NCBI GenBank assembly: GCA_900617975.1
Contig: UZAE01000386.1
Span: forward strand, 1-24,582
From: Rodentolepis nana
Lineage: Eukaryota > Platyhelminthes > Cestoda > Cyclophyllidea > Hymenolepididae
DNA length: 24,582 nt
Direction of reading: 5' to 3'
Shown here: positions 21,601 through 24,582 of the stretch, one piece after another
Layout of the letters: each line of letters opens with the position of its first letter
How positions within the stretch are numbered: position 1 is the stretch's first letter
Position numbers and translations under genes: made by a program
Notes under the pieces: model-generated
What the model saw: only the letters and a program-made list of their open reading frames with translations
The model's database searches: none
Told to the model about the DNA's origin: nothing

Positions 21601-24392
21601 ATAGTCTGTCTTCCCTCCGGTAAAGTGGCCACCATTCGTTCAATACGCCCCCTGGGTACTGCAGTGGAGGTAGAGTCGGGTATTCTGAGGGAACAGCAGA
21701 CCTACGCTTTCGCCGGTGATCAAGTGGGCTTGACGCTCAACGACGCTGACAAAACATTTGCACCCACGCCTGGTGATGTTATTTGTGATGTGGATTCTAG
21801 GCTAGCGCCTGTCGCCACACGAATTCGTGCCAAAGTCCTCGTTTTCGACGTCTCTGTGCCACTGACCTTGGGATCGCCAGTTATTTTTCATCATTTTTGT
21901 TCGAATGTTCCCGCGAGAATAACCAAGCTTCTCTCCGCTACGATTAAAAAGAAGGAGCTTACCAAGCCACGGTAAGGGAAATGGCTTCAGTAATCAAACA
22001 CAGTGTTTTTGAAAAGTAGACGTCTGATTTAATGCAATTTTATCCCCCCCCCTTTCCAGAGTTCTTCCTGGTCGTTGTACAGCTGAAATTGAACTGACTC
22101 TGGAGACTCCAGTTTGCGTGGAACTATTTGATGTGTGCAAACCTCTGGGTCGATTTATTCTCCGTGCTGGTCACGAATCTGTTGCTGGCGGAACTATAAT
22201 AGGAGTAAGTTTTATAATGTTTTTTTTTAAAATTCGGTACAATTTGAAAATGAGGGTGGGTCTATAGTAGTGATGTAGTCTATGAAGTGGGTGGGTAAAG
22301 TAAGACATGAGTATTGAAATGCACACTTCGATTGAGTTCATTTAGGCTATGTACAACCTAGCTATAAATCAGGTTAGTCATTGTGGAAAAAAACTTCATT
22401 TTTGGTGGCAGTGGTGGAATCACGCAAGCATGTGAACTGCAAACGAATGCGTTTGGTTTGCTCTTGAAAGTCATAATCTTACGCCCACTTAATCAGAAAA
22501 CTCAAATTTCTCAAACCATACGCTGTTTACTTTCTCCTGATGGGTAGAATTCTTTGCTTTCGAGGTCGAAATGGAACCTTTCAATTTGTTTCCCTAACGT
22601 GTTACTTGATTAGGTTGGTGTGAGTACGCAATACCTCTAGATACCATTGTTCTTATTGAGAAAAATCATTTCCTCTAAAATGCGAAACCTTTATTAAGTC
22701 AAGTGGTGGGGGGGGGGGGGGGTATGTTTGTGAGGCCTAGACTTTCTGTTAGAATACTACCGCTAACTTTACAGTGGTGTTATTTATTCCGCCTTGATCT
22801 AATGTATATCCAACATCTCTAATCGCACACTTGGTAAAATAGCTTGAATTCCTTTTTTTAATTGCACGCTTGCGTATTTAGTAATAAATGGCATCCAGTC
22901 TGTCATTCATTGTAGTTACTCAAAATCTGACGTTGAAGTAGCTACGCACAATTATGAGTTATTGTAAAGCGTATTCACCTTGCTGCTGATATTCATAAGT
23001 TTGCTCGTTTTTACATTACGATGGACTCGGAGCAAGTGAGTGAAGAAAAGTTGGAATGCATTGTCTTCACGATTCGTTAATTAATTTAGCCACTTCCCCC
23101 CCCCCCTCTGTTGTCGCACGTTGACTAAAGAACGAGCCCATCACTGCCGATAACTTCTCTCTTTCAAGTATTGGTCTGTTGACGCGCCAATACAGAAGTG
23201 GTTAAAGTGATGCATTGGAAGTTCCATCCTAGTGCCATTGAACGATCAAATATCTATCAAAACCAGTAAGGCTTCGTGCTAATTAGGAAATTCTCACCCC
23301 ACCTCCGATTTTCCAGAGCTTACTAACGAGTTATTTAAATTTAGTGACAGGTCATTCCACTCCAATGGCAATGGTAGCAAGGGTGTACTCCTTGCTAACT
23401 ACAATAAGTCCTTTCTTTATTGCAGTATTGATGAGATTAAAAGAAAGGTCGAGGGTTTTTTCAATCTACTAATTAAACGCTTAGGAACTGTCGAAGCGAA
23501 TAAAGCGATTCGGTCTTATTTATGGGTGGTGCTGGAATTAACTTTCTATTTTATTTACTTTCCAATTGTTTTTTTTATATTTTTGTGCAAATGATTCACG
23601 TGGAAAATACATGTATGCCTTAAATTCAAATTTTAAAGTGCAAAATAAGCATTTACCGATGGTTATTTGTGATTGTGGCTTGTAGCTCTAAACTCTGCGT
23701 GATTGGCCTTGGCGATATTTGTATCGATGCTTCAATTTCTTTGCATTTGAGAGATTAATTTACTAAATTGTAGTTTATCGACAGCGTAGTATTTAAAACT
23801 TTGGTGTTCCTCGTGCTAATCTACTTTTCAATCATTTTCTCTAAACACAGATTGGTTTGCATCCCTTCACTTGTTAACGCCCGTTAGTATTGTTGAGATA
23901 TTTAATTAAAGGAGGGTAGATTCGAGAATATTTCGATTTTAAAACATTTATTTATTTCAAATGGCAGGCGTTTTGATAGTTATCATTAGCCATTAGCTGA
24001 CTTCGAACTTCACAGTGGGGAAAAACATCAAAGTGAGAAAAATTCAAAAGGGGGACCGAAGATGTAAAAGAGACAGACGCAATGATGGAGAGTAGGTTAA
24101 GGTGAGTACTGTGGAAGTGGTCGGCTATGACATACAGCGGAGTAATACTAGCCTAAAGTCAGAAGTCAACTGCCGGTTAATAGACTTTTTTGCCGTATGA
24201 ATATACGTTGCCCAGGGTGCACCACGTGGAGGTAATTCTTATCGCATGCCCTCGATTTTTAAACATATGCTCAGCTGTTGAAATGATAACTCCTAATATC
24301 TTTCATTTTACTAATCGACCTATCTCTCTTTCTCTTTTTAGTTTGTACGAAAGAAGGAACTTGCAGGTGCCTCTCAAGCGGAGGGAAGATGA
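15658..24392 (+). CDS. HBS1L: HBS1L, HBS1/SKI7-family eEF1A-like translational GTPase (10 exons, 773 aa)
   Basis: HBS1 is a cytosolic eRF3/eEF1A-like GTPase. With Pelota (DOM34) it splits stalled ribosomes in no-go and non-stop decay. Exons with continuous phase: 15658-15757, 15792-15902, 15942-16028, 16064-16543, 16931-17113, 18505-18722, 20143-20563, 21446-21971, 22060-22204, 24342-24392. The start MSRHRRGQRLYSDDYCDYDS matches the HBS1 N-terminal motif (basic MxRHR then an acidic YDEDF-like run). GTPase motifs: G1 GHVDAGKS (aa 321-328, split by the exon 5/6 junction), G2 RGITMD (376-381), G3 DAPGH (398-402), G4 NKMD (461-464), G5 SGL (498-500). Beta-barrel domains 2 and 3 follow, with PFRFLVSDVFK, FAGDQVGLTL and CVELFDVCKPLGRFILR. 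The protein ends FVRKKELAGASQAEGR. It is longer than human HBS1L (684 aa) because of a long linker exon (16064-16543). Domain 3 is split by a 2.1 kb intron before the tiny last exon. Confidence 0.94.
16064..16668 (+). other. HBS1L linker exon with SKI7-like motifs and possible read-through isoform
   Basis: Exon 4 (to donor 16543|gtgagc) encodes aa 100-259, low-complexity and probably disordered, between the N-terminal motif and the GTPase domain. It contains a FKFDT motif (aa 225-229), a RPSSFVFL stretch (aa 208-215; arginine, then phenylalanine at +4 and leucine at +7) and LNVLANVI. I compare these, from memory, with the exosome- and Ski-binding short motifs of SKI7 and the human HBS1L short isoform. 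The reading frame stays open past the donor to a TAA at 16666-16668, so failure to splice would give a ~300 aa protein without a GTPase. I saw no AATAAA between 16669 and 16930. The motif match is inference; the open frame and donor are seen directly. Confidence 0.4.
17114..18504 (+). other. HBS1L intron 5 (1,391 nt)
   Basis: Runs between the G1 split halves: donor gtacgt after LVVVG's first base and acceptor tctctgtag before GHVDAGKS. Contains a C10 run at 18345. I see no RNA gene or transposon in it. Confidence 0.75.
18723..20142 (+). other. HBS1L intron 6 (1,420 nt)
   Basis: Donor gtgagt and acceptor aatcattcag. It contains a G11 run (19211) and a C19 run (19331). No coding frame, RNA gene or retroposon copy was recognised. 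Confidence 0.75.
20564..21445 (+). other. HBS1L intron 7 (882 nt)
   Basis: Donor gtaatc and acceptor cctcttttag. A 78-codon frame at 21157-21393 lies in it but resembles no protein. Confidence 0.75.
23948..24251 (-). mobile_element. SINE-like retroposon, copy G (HBS1L intron 9, antisense)
   Basis: A 304 bp minus-strand copy flanked by a 15 bp duplication with one mismatch (TCGATTTTAAAACAT at 23933-23947, TCGATTTTTAAACAT at 24252-24266). The tail reads AAATAAATAAATG on the minus strand. It sits about 90 bp upstream of the last HBS1L exon, opposite to transcription. Confidence 0.9.
24179..24251 (-). ncRNA. HDV-like ribozyme, copy G (helices damaged)
   Basis: GGGCAAC, P3 (ACC/GGT), L3 (TCCACGT), P4 (mostly) and the catalytic C (minus strand, 24192) are kept. 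The 5' end is GGGCATG, so P1 pairs poorly, and the 5' strand of P2 has mutated (GATAAGAATT). It is probably inactive. Confidence 0.55.
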
Positions 24393-24568
24393 TTTACTTT
24401 GATGCCTCTTCTCCCTTTCTTTTGTCTTTCAGCCGCCAAATCCCCGAGAATTAACAAGTTGAGCTTCTTTTATCCTTTTACAGACTTTGTCCGCCCAAGT
24501 TTGCCTTAAAATATTGTTTTCGCTCCCTCAACCTCCCCCCTCCCTCTCTTCAGTTTCATTTTGTATAA

Positions 24569-24574
24569 AATAAA
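24569..24574 (+). promoter_or_regulatory. HBS1L poly(A) signal AATAAA
   Basis: A canonical AATAAA hexamer lies 177 nt after the HBS1L stop codon, in a pyrimidine-rich 3' UTR (24393-24568). The cleavage site would fall at or just past the window end. Confidence 0.65.
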
Positions 24575-24582
24575 TACTGCCA

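Larger units (their letters stand above)
22205..24341 (+). other. HBS1L intron 9 (2,137 nt)
   Basis: Donor gtaagt and acceptor tctcttttag. It holds G15 (22708), C11 (23096) and retroposon copy G, and precedes the 51 nt last coding exon. Confidence 0.8.

Overview
The window is eukaryotic nuclear DNA, A+T-rich and intron-rich. It fits a flatworm (Platyhelminthes, probably a parasitic schistosome- or tapeworm-like species). The reasons are very short 34-43 nt introns clustered at the 5' ends of both genes, larger introns further 3', and many long C/G homopolymers. The phylum call is an inference; the genus cannot be named from the sequence alone.

Layout. 1-4450: no recognisable gene; it holds three copies of a dispersed retroposon (1-213 minus, 1439-1733 plus, 3825-4156 plus) and simple repeats. 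About 4450-14780, minus strand: RTEL1, the XPD/FANCJ-type iron-sulfur DNA helicase, reconstructed as 21 exons with continuous phase (about 1,027 codons) plus an unresolved last exon. 14781-15657: an ~880 bp divergent intergenic region that probably holds both promoters. 15658-24392, plus strand: HBS1L (HBS1/SKI7 family translational GTPase), reconstructed as 10 exons encoding 773 aa, with an AATAAA poly(A) signal at 24569. The two genes act in separate pathways (genome stability; ribosome rescue and mRNA decay) and share only the divergent intergenic region.

The most interesting feature is the dispersed repeat. It is a 295-335 bp SINE-like retroposon with a sharp 5' end (GGGG), an A-rich (AAATA-type) tail and, in two copies, clear 11-15 bp target-site duplications. 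Its first ~72 nt can be folded by eye into an HDV-like double-pseudoknot self-cleaving ribozyme: a 7-bp P1 opening with a G-U wobble, a 3-bp P3 with a UCC-starting L3, a GGGCAAC joining strand, a P4 hairpin, a GGC-A-rich joining strand holding the expected catalytic C, and a P2 helix closing the pseudoknot. Four full-length-5' copies and one 5'-complete copy cut by the window edge keep this arrangement to differing degrees, and some substitutions keep pairing as wobbles. HDV-like ribozymes at the 5' ends of non-LTR elements are known in other lineages. A short non-autonomous flatworm element built around one may be undescribed.

Secondary points: HBS1L has a long exon between its N-terminal motif and its GTPase domain with SKI7-like short motifs and a possible GTPase-less read-through isoform; C-homopolymers serve as polypyrimidine tracts at two 3' splice sites; intronic retroposon copies are antisense to their host genes; and the RTEL1 3' terminus is ambiguous.
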